A stretch of 55,118 nucleotides of DNA from Lachnospiraceae bacterium A4 (GTDB taxonomy: Bacteria; Bacillota; Clostridia; Lachnospirales; Lachnospiraceae): positions 155,524-210,641 of the forward strand of contig KE159529.1 of NCBI GenBank assembly GCA_000403215.2. The letters run 5' to 3'. A model generated the notes under the pieces. The model worked only from the letters and a program-made list of their open reading frames with translations, was not told the DNA's origin and did not search any database. This document shows, piece after piece, positions 1-7,485 of the stretch (positions are counted from its first letter, which is position 1; each line of letters begins with the position of its first letter). The position numbers and the translations under genes are program-made.

Positions 1-356
1 GGCTGGAGGGTCTGGCAGTATTCCACGACAGAGAGGATGCAGATGAGCCCCTCATCTACCGGCTGGTCCTGAAGGAGCTGTAAGGCAGCCTGTTCTTTGG
101 AAGCCTGAGAAGATGTAAGGTAGATCAAAGGTCGTTTTTCAGAGACAGCCATATTTTCCACATGGGAAACAATCCTTGCAGTTACCTGATTGGCGTAAGC
201 CGAAAAATCTTTGAGCAGCACATTCTGTTCAGATAGGAAAAACCCTTTTCCAGATGTGGAAAAGAACTGACGGATGTGCCCTTTTATGATCATCCTGTCA
301 AAAAAGGAAAAAGTGCCATTGATTTTATCTTTATATTGTTCTAAAATAGTGTTCAT
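1..356 (-). CDS. Partial unidentified protein (N-terminal 118 residues), possibly transposase-like
   Basis: An open frame runs from an ATG at 354-356 (minus strand) off the left edge of the window without a stop; 118 codons are visible. It begins MNTILEQYKDKINGTFSFFD. An AGGA box sits a few bases upstream of the ATG and an extended -10 promoter further upstream. I do not recognise the domain with certainty. The opening pattern (short helix, then GTFSFFDRMIIKG) reminds me of a repeated family of long uncharacterised proteins that occur in many copies in some genomes and may be transposases. That is memory, not a search result. The C-terminal part, which would settle the question, lies outside the window. 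Confidence 0.6.
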   Translation of the reverse strand, partial: MNTILEQYKDKINGTFSFFDRMIIKGHIRQFFSTSGKGFFLSEQNVLLKDFSAYANQVTARIVSHVENMAVSEKRPLIYLTSSQASKEQAALQLLQDQPVDEGLICILSVVEYCQTLQ

Positions 357-653
357 AGGATCATCCTTTCGTATGAATGCTTGCAGGGGAATTTAGTTCC
401 CGATGGATTGGTACACAGATACCGTATAAGTGCATTATAGCACATGCATCTACGAATAGGATGATTCTTTTTGTTTGATTGCAGCCATTGGCTGCGGTAT
501 GGTATATTTTGTATATTTAGTATATTGTACCATATAATTACCTGTCATTAATATAGGAATTTTTGTAGAAATTGAAATAGAAAAGTATATTTGGTAAAAA
601 TTAGGGATAAAAATGACAATGTTTTCAAATGTTAACGAATTATGTAAAACCCA
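357..653. other. Divergent intergenic region
   Basis: AT-rich spacer between the left-edge minus-strand gene and the DUF5722 gene. I see only the minus-strand extended -10 box at 434-442 and AT-rich runs around 500-640; no convincing small gene, RNA or terminator. Confidence 0.5.
434..442 (-). promoter_or_regulatory. Extended -10 promoter for the left-edge gene
   Basis: Read on the minus strand this is TGCTATAAT, an extended -10 element (TG-N-TATAAT). No good -35 is seen 17 bases upstream. It lies about 78 bases before the ATG at 356. Confidence 0.45.
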
Positions 654-682
654 TTGCGGACATGCCCAAAAACTGATATACT
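654..682 (+). promoter_or_regulatory. Sigma-A promoter of the DUF5722-tetR pair
   Basis: TTGCGG at 654-659, 17-base spacer, TATACT at 677-682. It is 35 bases upstream of the first ATG. No sigma-28 box is seen here, so this pair is probably not part of the flagellar regulon. Confidence 0.65.
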
Positions 683-716
683 GGACAGGACATGAAAAAA
701 TGAGGTATGGAGGGAT

Positions 717-2162
717 ATGATGAAAAATGTAAAATCAACTAGACATGTGTACGGGCTTGTGCTCGCGCTGTTTGTCCTCATGGCGGGCATACAGGCAAAT
801 GCCGCAAAAGCGTTGAATCAGGCGTTTGCGGTGATGGCAGGCAGTGTTCTCTTGGATAAGAACACAATATCTTACACTGCGGTGCTTCCTGAGCTGCCCG
901 CAAGTGACGACGGCGCTGTTTACCTGTATGAACTTCAGCCGTTTGAGTACGCAGTCGCACCGACAGCAGTCCCCGTAGCGTCAGCGCCCGCAACGCTGAA
1001 CCCGGCATTCACACTGCCTTACACAGAGGCGCGGCTCTATACGAAGCTTGGGCTTGCAGTCAAGTCTGGCGGACAGAATGTCCTGATCGCCAATCCGCAG
1101 TATATTGCCAATCCAGAGCTGTTGGCCACACACACCAAGGCAAGACAGACAAGAGTGCTAAAGTCAGAGCAGGGAAAAGATTTCTGCAACCTCTATCTGT
1201 CAGAAAATGCCGCAGGCATCATCGCAGGCAGGTATACGACGGCGCAGGTGATGAACAACGGCGGCAATCAGGCGATTACCAATCCGTATTCGCGGGCAGC
1301 CATCATGCCCACAGACACGCGCCCAGTACAGCCGCGCCACTATATGCTCAACGCGTCTGAGCCGGCTGGAATCGCTGCACTTGCGTCTGAACTGTCCAAG
1401 ATTGCTGCCAACTCAACCGTCGAGAATTTTATTATCGGAAACGAAGTCAATGTCCGCGCATGGAACTATATGATCTGGACGGACTGGGACAGCTATATCA
1501 GAGAGTATGCACAGTCCTTCCGCGTAGCCTACAACGCAGTCAAGAGCCAGAATGCAAACGCACGTGTGTTTGTGTGTATTGACCAGAACTGGGACAGAAA
1601 CCGTCCTATAGGACATCAGGAATACTATGAATTTATTGACGGAAAAGATTTTCTGGAAAAGTTCAATGCACTGGTTGCAGGCGAGGGAAATATTGACTGG
1701 GGCGTGGCACAGCATCCCTACCCCGTACCATTGACGTATGCAAAGTTCTGGGATATGTCAGGATGCCCGAGCGGCAGCTACATGGCAGCGCAGGTATCAT
1801 CAGGCAAGATGATGACCTTCCAGAATCTCTCGCTGCTCACGAACTATTTGCAGTCCCCGGAGATGCTCAGCCCGCAGGGCGCAGTACGGCATGTAATCCT
1901 GAGTGAGATAGGGCTGACCAACGCGCAGGGAACAGAGGTACAGGCAGCGGCGCTCTATGCGTCCTATGTGGCGGCAAAATCCAATCCGTTTGTGGAGGAG
2001 ATCATCTATCTTCTGAGCTTTAGCGAACCGCAGGTGGACACACGCTTGTCAGGACAGTCGCAGCTTGTGTATGACAGCCTTGGCACAGCGAATGAAGCTG
2101 TCTACGATGCATGGGCAAAGGCGTTCATCGGCATCAGCGACTGGTCACAGGTTATCAGGTAA
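717..2162 (+). CDS. Secreted DUF5722-type glycosidase-like protein
   Basis: A 481-residue protein with a signal peptide (about residues 1-30, hydrophobic core and an Ala-rich cleavage region ending NAA). The remainder resembles DUF5722 proteins, which look like TIM-barrel glycoside hydrolases: FIIGNEVN near residues 238-245 has the Asn-Glu pair typical of an acid/base glutamate, and ILSEIGL near 394-400 looks like the nucleophile strand. Substrate is unknown. Two ATGs stand in tandem at 717 and 720; GGAGGG at 709-714 is only 2 bases from the first and 5 from the second, so 720 may be the true start. The stop overlaps the tetR start (TAATG), implying one transcript and coupled translation. It could be an inactive carbohydrate-binding relative; activity is inferred from motifs only. 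Confidence 0.8.
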   Translation: MMKNVKSTRHVYGLVLALFVLMAGIQANAAKALNQAFAVMAGSVLLDKNTISYTAVLPELPASDDGAVYLYELQPFEYAVAPTAVPVASAPATLNPAFTLPYTEARLYTKLGLAVKSGGQNVLIANPQYIANPELLATHTKARQTRVLKSEQGKDFCNLYLSENAAGIIAGRYTTAQVMNNGGNQAITNPYSRAAIMPTDTRPVQPRHYMLNASEPAGIAALASELSKIAANSTVENFIIGNEVNVRAWNYMIWTDWDSYIREYAQSFRVAYNAVKSQNANARVFVCIDQNWDRNRPIGHQEYYEFIDGKDFLEKFNALVAGEGNIDWGVAQHPYPVPLTYAKFWDMSGCPSGSYMAAQVSSGKMMTFQNLSLLTNYLQSPEMLSPQGAVRHVILSEIGLTNAQGTEVQAAALYASYVAAKSNPFVEEIIYLLSFSEPQVDTRLSGQSQLVYDSLGTANEAVYDAWAKAFIGISDWSQVIR

Positions 2163-2764
2163 TGGGCAAAATTGACCAAAACAAACAGATCAAGAGAGAG
2201 TCTTTGCTGGAGACAGCCTACAAGCTGTTTACCAGCAAAGGCATTCATAAGACCTCAATCTCCGATATTGTGGACAATGCCGGCGTGGCGAAGGGAACCT
2301 TTTATCTGTATTTCAAAGATAAATACGATATTAGAAACAAGCTGATTGCCCACAAATCCGGCGAGGTGTTCCGGCGGGCGGATCTCGCCCTCAAGGAGAC
2401 GGACATCACAGATTTGGAGGAGCGTGTTATTTTTCTGATCGACCATATTATCAACCAGCTTGTAGAGAACAAAACTTTACTGGAATTTATCACCAAAAAT
2501 CTAAGCTGGGGTGTGTTCAAGAATGTGCTCATCGGTGCAGGGGACTACAGCGAGGTCGATTTCTATGATGTTTACCACAGCATGTTTCAGAACGAAGGTA
2601 AGTTCAAGGCGCCCGAGGTGATGGTCTTTATGATGATTGAGCTTGTAGGGGCGACGTGCTACAGCTCGATTCTCTACAGTGAGCCTGTTGGAATCGGGGA
2701 GTTAAAACCGTATATTTTCCACACAATCAGGGGCATTATGGCGGCGCACCGGATTGAGGAATAG
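2162..2764 (+). CDS. TetR/AcrR-family transcriptional regulator
   Basis: A 200-residue regulator. The N-terminal helix-turn-helix spans about residues 12-52, with the family signature TSISDIVDNAGVAKGTFYLY followed by F-K-D-K. The C-terminal part is helical and variable, as expected for the ligand-binding and dimer domain; ligand unknown. I start it at the ATG at 2162, which overlaps the upstream TAA as TAATG, rather than at an in-frame ATG at 2111 that would overlap the preceding gene by 52 bases and adds residues unlike the family. The neighbour suggests it controls the DUF5722 gene or its own operon. No flagellar role is evident, although it lies just before the flagellar operon. Confidence 0.88.
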   Translation: MGKIDQNKQIKRESLLETAYKLFTSKGIHKTSISDIVDNAGVAKGTFYLYFKDKYDIRNKLIAHKSGEVFRRADLALKETDITDLEERVIFLIDHIINQLVENKTLLEFITKNLSWGVFKNVLIGAGDYSEVDFYDVYHSMFQNEGKFKAPEVMVFMMIELVGATCYSSILYSEPVGIGELKPYIFHTIRGIMAAHRIEE

Positions 2765-2806
2765 AGCGCCGCGGTACGGTTTACAGAATTAAATTTCAAA
2801 TAACTA

Positions 2807-2834
2807 TAAAGTAAATCAAAAAAAATCCGATAAA
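2807..2834 (+). promoter_or_regulatory. Sigma-28 promoter of the flgM operon
   Basis: TAAA at 2807-2810, 16-base spacer, CCGATAAA at 2827-2834. This fits the SigD/FliA consensus (TAAA-N16-CCGATAT). It lies 65 bases before the flgM ATG, and would place flgM, flgN, both flgK genes, flgL, fliW and csrA under late flagellar control. Confidence 0.82.
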
Positions 2835-2898
2835 TTATGTATAAAAGAACTAACAACATAATTTTTTCGACTAGTTTATTAGGAAGGAGGAGTCCGGT

Positions 2899-3180
2899 AT
2901 GCGTATAGATGCTTATAATCAAATCCAACAGATTTACGGAACAAAAAAGTTATCAAAGGTTGAGGAAAAGAAGACAACAGGAGCAAGCTTTAAGGATCAG
3001 CTTTTACTCTCAACGACTGCTCAGGATGCTTCCGCAGCAAAAAAGGCACTCTCAGCAACGCCTGATGTGCGCCAGAATCTTGTGAACTCCATCAAGGAGC
3101 GCATAGACAATGACACTTATGAGGTAGACATGGAGGATTTTGCAGGAAAGCTCTTAGAAAAGTATAGTGGCCTATTTTAA
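2899..3180 (+). CDS. flgM: Anti-sigma-28 factor FlgM
   Basis: A 93-residue protein beginning MRIDAYNQIQQIYG, with a flexible Lys/Thr/Ser-rich middle and a C-terminal helical segment (about 52-90; VRQNLVNSIKERIDNDTYEV) that matches the sigma-28-binding part of FlgM. In the family, FlgM binds and silences sigma-28 until the hook-basal body is complete. A strong GGAAGGAGGAG ribosome binding site precedes the ATG. It is the first gene of the operon and lies behind a sigma-28 promoter, so the inhibitor is made by the factor it inhibits. Order flgM-flgN-flgK-flgL-fliW-csrA is the usual Firmicute arrangement, which supports the call for such a small protein. Confidence 0.9.
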   Translation: MRIDAYNQIQQIYGTKKLSKVEEKKTTGASFKDQLLLSTTAQDASAAKKALSATPDVRQNLVNSIKERIDNDTYEVDMEDFAGKLLEKYSGLF

Positions 3181-3211
3181 AAATGCCGTGATATGACAGT
3201 GAGGTGAATAG

Positions 3212-3730
3212 GTGGCAAGCTTATTGGAAAACTTGATCGACGTGCTCGACAGAGAGAATGCAGCGTATGAAAGAGTTGCAGTGCTCGCGGAGAGCAAGAC
3301 TTCTGCCATTGTGGCAGGAGACATCGAAAACCTGGGCAAAATCATGGAGGAAGAACAGGAGATCGTAGGCAAAATCCAGGGAATGGAGAAGCAAAGAGAT
3401 AAATTTCTGGCTGATATTGCCAACGTAGTTAACAGGGATGTTGAAACATTGAAACTCATAGACCTGATTCAGATGCTCGAATCTATGCCCGACCAGCAGC
3501 AAAAGCTGAAGGACGTGCAGAAACGCTTGAGGGAGACCATAGACAAGCTGAGGGAGACCAATGGGAAAAACCAGTTGCTCCTTGCAGAACGCCTTGACAT
3601 GGTAGATTTTAACCTCAACATGATACGAGCGGTGAAGTCTGCGCCGCAAACAGCCAATTATTCAAAGAATGCATATACAAACGGACAATCGCTTGGTATC
3701 TTTCATGGTGGTTTCGACGCGAAACAATAA
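3212..3730 (+). CDS. flgN: Flagellar export chaperone FlgN
   Basis: A 172-residue, almost wholly helical, charged protein. Residues 1-140 are heptad-like (MASLLENLIDVLDRENAAYE at the start) and the last 30 are a flexible tail. The family binds the C termini of the hook-filament junction proteins FlgK and FlgL and delivers them to the flagellar export apparatus in the cytoplasm; both clients are encoded directly downstream. The start is GTG at 3212 behind AGGTGA, 31 bases after flgM. Sequence identity within FlgN is always low, so the call depends on size, helical content and position. Confidence 0.82.
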   Translation: MASLLENLIDVLDRENAAYERVAVLAESKTSAIVAGDIENLGKIMEEEQEIVGKIQGMEKQRDKFLADIANVVNRDVETLKLIDLIQMLESMPDQQQKLKDVQKRLRETIDKLRETNGKNQLLLAERLDMVDFNLNMIRAVKSAPQTANYSKNAYTNGQSLGIFHGGFDAKQ

Positions 3731-3754
3731 CGACGAAACACGAGGTGAGATACC

Positions 3755-5557
3755 ATGTCTTTGTTTGGATCATTATATTTAGGCGATAGCGGACTGCGCA
3801 CATCGCAGAATGCGCTGAACACCGTAGCGCACAATTTATCAAATCTGAATACACCCGGATATGTCCGCCAGCAGGTGGCAAATTCCGATACGACATATAT
3901 TAATGGAGGAAGTTCAGTCAGGGGATACAAGTTCCAAGTAGGGACAGGGTCAAAATACTCTGAGTGCAGACATGTCAGAGACCTGTTTATGGACCGGGCA
4001 TATCGTCTCGAGAACGGCAGAATGTCCTACTATGACGCTTCCTACTCGGCAGTCTTAGAAGTCGAGGATATTCTGGGCGAGCTTGATGGTGCAGCCTTCA
4101 AGAACTCCGTCTCAGGACTGTGGACCGCGATGCAGGAGCTTGCAAAGGACCCCAGTGATACCGTCAATATGTCGATGTTGGTATCAAAGGCGGCAAGCTT
4201 CATGGAGAATGCATCTGCTGTCTACAAATCCTTTCAGGAATATCAGAACAATCTGAACAGACAGATCAAAGATGCTGTCAAAGATATTAATTCCATCGGA
4301 AACAGAATTTATGAATTGAATAAAGAAATCATGAAAATCGAGTGCGGCGGCGTCGAGCACGCAAATGATCTGCGCGATGAGCGCGACCAGCTGCTTGATA
4401 TGCTCTCGGGATACGGCAACATTGATTACACAGAGGAGAGAAACAATTCCGTGACAGTGCGTTTTAACGGCGCAGATTTTGTCACAGAAGGTCATGTATA
4501 TGAGATGCAGCTCTACACAGATGAGAAAACAGGCTTTGTGACGCCATATTGGAACCAGACGCTCTCTTTTAAGACAGATGCGAGTGGCAAACGCGTTCCA
4601 GACTATGAGGCTGCGGCAGTTTTTAACCTCAAGGATAAGATCTCGTCAGCGGCAAACACCGATGTCGGAGCGCTCAGGGCGCTGCTGCTTGCCAGAGGCG
4701 ATCATGTGGCAAATTACACGGACCTGGATGTGAGCCTTGGCACCGATCTCAAGCTTGATAAACTTGGCATCAAAGAGAGTGCATACAATGACAAGGCGGG
4801 CTTAAAATATTACGAGGATTATATTTCCAAGTCCATCATCATGAACGTGCAGGCAGAGTTTGACAACATTGTCCACGCAATTGTCACAAAGGTCAATGAG
4901 GTGCTTGCTGAAAACTGCGATCCTAAGACCAAATATCTGTGTAATGCAGACGGCTCACCGCTGCAAATGTTCCAGAAAACAAACTCAGCCTCCTACGAAA
5001 AGGTGGTGCTCAGCAACGCCGAGGCAGAGGTGCTCAGAGCACAGGGCGTAAAGCTCTACGAGATTTATAATGATGATGAAGAGCTGGTTTCTAATGTATA
5101 TTGGAAATATATTGAGGAGGATCCCAACGCGCCGCATACGCTGTACAACGCAGAGAATGCCAAGATCAACCAGAAGCTTGTGCAGACGCCAGCGATGCTT
5201 GGCTTTACCAAGGAAGAGAGCTCTGTAGACTTTAATATTGGTGAGAAGTTTGTAAAGGCATTTCAGGAGGAGGGCATCTACCTCAACCCGAAGGCAACGG
5301 ATATCAGCAGCTTTGAGAACTGCTATATCGACTTGATCCGGCAGGCGTCCACCTCAGGCTATGTATTTCAGGGCTTGTATGAGTATGAGCAGCTTGCACT
5401 AGAGCAGGCGGACAATGAGCGACAGACCGTAATTGGCGTATCCTCCGACGAGGAGCTTGAACATATGATTATGTATCAGAATGCATACAACGCAGCCAGC
5501 CGGTATATCAACGTGATCAACTCTATGCTCGACAACTTGTTGAGTATGGGCGCATAA
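3755..5557 (+). CDS. flgK: Flagellar hook-associated protein 1 (FlgK), first copy
   Basis: A 600-residue FlgK, the first junction protein between hook and filament. The N terminus shows the rod/hook signature with ALNTVAHNLSNLNTPGYVRQ (about residues 20-39). The C terminus has the matching axial helix NAYNAASRYINVINSMLDNL. The middle contains a VANDLRDERDQLLD-type motif (HANDLRDERDQLLD, about 205-218) that is typical of FlgK. The start has a good GAGGTGAG box. A second, distinct FlgK follows 29 bases later, so the junction may be built from two FlgK proteins, or one may serve another junction function. Confidence 0.9.
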   Translation: MSLFGSLYLGDSGLRTSQNALNTVAHNLSNLNTPGYVRQQVANSDTTYINGGSSVRGYKFQVGTGSKYSECRHVRDLFMDRAYRLENGRMSYYDASYSAVLEVEDILGELDGAAFKNSVSGLWTAMQELAKDPSDTVNMSMLVSKAASFMENASAVYKSFQEYQNNLNRQIKDAVKDINSIGNRIYELNKEIMKIECGGVEHANDLRDERDQLLDMLSGYGNIDYTEERNNSVTVRFNGADFVTEGHVYEMQLYTDEKTGFVTPYWNQTLSFKTDASGKRVPDYEAAAVFNLKDKISSAANTDVGALRALLLARGDHVANYTDLDVSLGTDLKLDKLGIKESAYNDKAGLKYYEDYISKSIIMNVQAEFDNIVHAIVTKVNEVLAENCDPKTKYLCNADGSPLQMFQKTNSASYEKVVLSNAEAEVLRAQGVKLYEIYNDDEELVSNVYWKYIEEDPNAPHTLYNAENAKINQKLVQTPAMLGFTKEESSVDFNIGEKFVKAFQEEGIYLNPKATDISSFENCYIDLIRQASTSGYVFQGLYEYEQLALEQADNERQTVIGVSSDEELEHMIMYQNAYNAASRYINVINSMLDNLLSMGA

Positions 5558-5586
5558 TACATGGAAACAGATGGAGGAAAGTATAC

Positions 5587-7473
5587 ATGGCATCAACATT
5601 TATGGGGTTAAATATATCGTATTCAGGCTTGGTCGCTTCAAATGCGGCGCTGAACACGACAGCGAATAATATTGCAAACGTTGAGACAGTCGGCTATTCC
5701 AGACAGATCATCAACCAGACTGCGGCAGATGCGATGCGCGCCTTTGCAAGCTACGGCTGTATCGGCGCCGGCGTGGATACCCTTGGAGCTGAGAGAGTCC
5801 GGGATGTCTACTATGATGAAAAGTATTGGAACAATAATTCCAAACTCGGCGAATTTGACAAGAAATCTTACTATTGTGCAGTGATCGAGAACTATCTTCG
5901 AGATGAGAGAGGGACAAATGAGGTAAAAGGCTTCAGCACGATATTCAGTGAAATGCACACTGCGCTGGATTCCCTTTCAAATCATGCAGACGAAGCAGAT
6001 TATGCACTTCAGTTTATCGGGAAAGCAGGAAACCTCTGCGAGTACTTTAATATTTTATATAATAATTTTCAGAAAATGCAGACAGATGTCAATGATGAGA
6101 TCGCGATCAAAGTCGATGAGATCAACAGCGTTGCACAGCAGATAGCACTGCTGAACAAGCAGATCAATATGGTGGAGGCCAACGGGACGACCGTGGCAAA
6201 CGACCTGCGCGATAAGCGCGACCTGCTGGTTGACCAGCTCTCGGCGGTGGTAGATGTCCAGTGTGAGGAGCGCACAATCGCATCGAGGGACGGAAGCGAG
6301 GCAAATATCAAAGAATATACAGTCATGATCGCCGGCGGCCAGACGCTCGTGAGCGGAAATGATTACAGACAGCTCGACTGCGTGCCAAGGGCATCATGGC
6401 AGAAGGCAAACCAGAATGATGTCGATGGGCTTTATGATGTGCGCTGGAAGGATACAGGAATGGATCTTGGCATCGGCGCGCAGAATGTGAGGGGCGAGCT
6501 CAAAGGACTCTTCGAAATGCGTGATGGAAACAATGACGAGGCATTTCACGGGACAATACAGTCTGTGGACGGTATTAACAGAACCGTCACCATCAAGACC
6601 ACAGCCGATTATCTGACAGATATATCCAAGTGCACACTTCCGCTGACAGGCGGCCAGATTACACTGAGCGGTGAACGCTATTATTATGACAGCTTTACAA
6701 TGGAGGTAGATGAGGAGACAGGTGCGGCATACTACACCTTCAAGATTGCAGAGGAAACCTCCAAGAATCCGACGATGGTGCCATCGTCCTATGCAGGAAA
6801 GAGCGCGCATATCGGCGAGCAGGTGGACTATCAGGGAATCCCGTATTATCTCGAGCAGATGAACGAATGGGTGCGCGATTATGCATATCATTTTAATGAG
6901 ATCTACGGTGTGGAGAATGCGACAGACTTGAATGGAAACACCCACGAGGGCGCGATTTTCTTTACAGGTGACAATAGTGTGACTGGCGGACAGTTTTTAC
7001 TCAATGGTTCGTCCGTCTATGACAAGAGCTTTGACAGCTCAAAAAATACAGGATATTACATGCTGACCGCAGGGAATTTCAATGTGGAGAAGTCCATCCA
7101 GAACGATGCAACGACGATGGCGACACACACCGGTGTGGTAGATGGTGTGGCGAAGTATGATATCTTGGATAATCTCAAGGATTTGTCTACCAACAAGGAC
7201 CGCATGGTATTTAGAGGGTGCAGCGCACAGAGCTTTCTGATCTGTCTGATGGGCGACTCGGGACTGAATGCCAACAGTGCCAACAGCTTTCAGGAGATTT
7301 ATGCAAATATAGAGGAGTCAATCGCAAACAGCCGCTTTTCAGTCAGCGGTGTGGACTCCGACGAGGAGGCAGCGAACATGATTAAGTTCCAGAATGCCTA
7401 CAATCTGGCGAGCAAGATGATTTCTGTATTAAATTCCTGCTACGACAGACTGATCACACAGACCGGAGTATAG
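5587..7473 (+). CDS. flgK: Flagellar hook-associated protein 1 (FlgK), second copy
   Basis: A 628-residue FlgK paralogue. It has the axial motif AALNTTANNIANVETVGYSR (about residues 20-39), the internal TVANDLRDKRDLLVDQLSAV motif and the closing helix KFQNAYNLASKMISVLNSCY. It differs from the first copy in most of its length while keeping both ends, so it is an old divergence and not a recent duplication. RBS is GGAGG 10 bases before the ATG. Both copies look intact with no missing ends. Which of them joins hook to filament cannot be told from sequence; FlgK usually occurs once, so the pair is notable. Confidence 0.9.
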   Translation: MASTFMGLNISYSGLVASNAALNTTANNIANVETVGYSRQIINQTAADAMRAFASYGCIGAGVDTLGAERVRDVYYDEKYWNNNSKLGEFDKKSYYCAVIENYLRDERGTNEVKGFSTIFSEMHTALDSLSNHADEADYALQFIGKAGNLCEYFNILYNNFQKMQTDVNDEIAIKVDEINSVAQQIALLNKQINMVEANGTTVANDLRDKRDLLVDQLSAVVDVQCEERTIASRDGSEANIKEYTVMIAGGQTLVSGNDYRQLDCVPRASWQKANQNDVDGLYDVRWKDTGMDLGIGAQNVRGELKGLFEMRDGNNDEAFHGTIQSVDGINRTVTIKTTADYLTDISKCTLPLTGGQITLSGERYYYDSFTMEVDEETGAAYYTFKIAEETSKNPTMVPSSYAGKSAHIGEQVDYQGIPYYLEQMNEWVRDYAYHFNEIYGVENATDLNGNTHEGAIFFTGDNSVTGGQFLLNGSSVYDKSFDSSKNTGYYMLTAGNFNVEKSIQNDATTMATHTGVVDGVAKYDILDNLKDLSTNKDRMVFRGCSAQSFLICLMGDSGLNANSANSFQEIYANIEESIANSRFSVSGVDSDEEAANMIKFQNAYNLASKMISVLNSCYDRLITQTGV

Positions 7474-7485
7474 GAGGTTTAAACT

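Noticed and set aside
6394-6945. Minus-strand frame of 183 codons inside the second flgK
   Set aside because: Antisense shadow with odd composition and no start signal.
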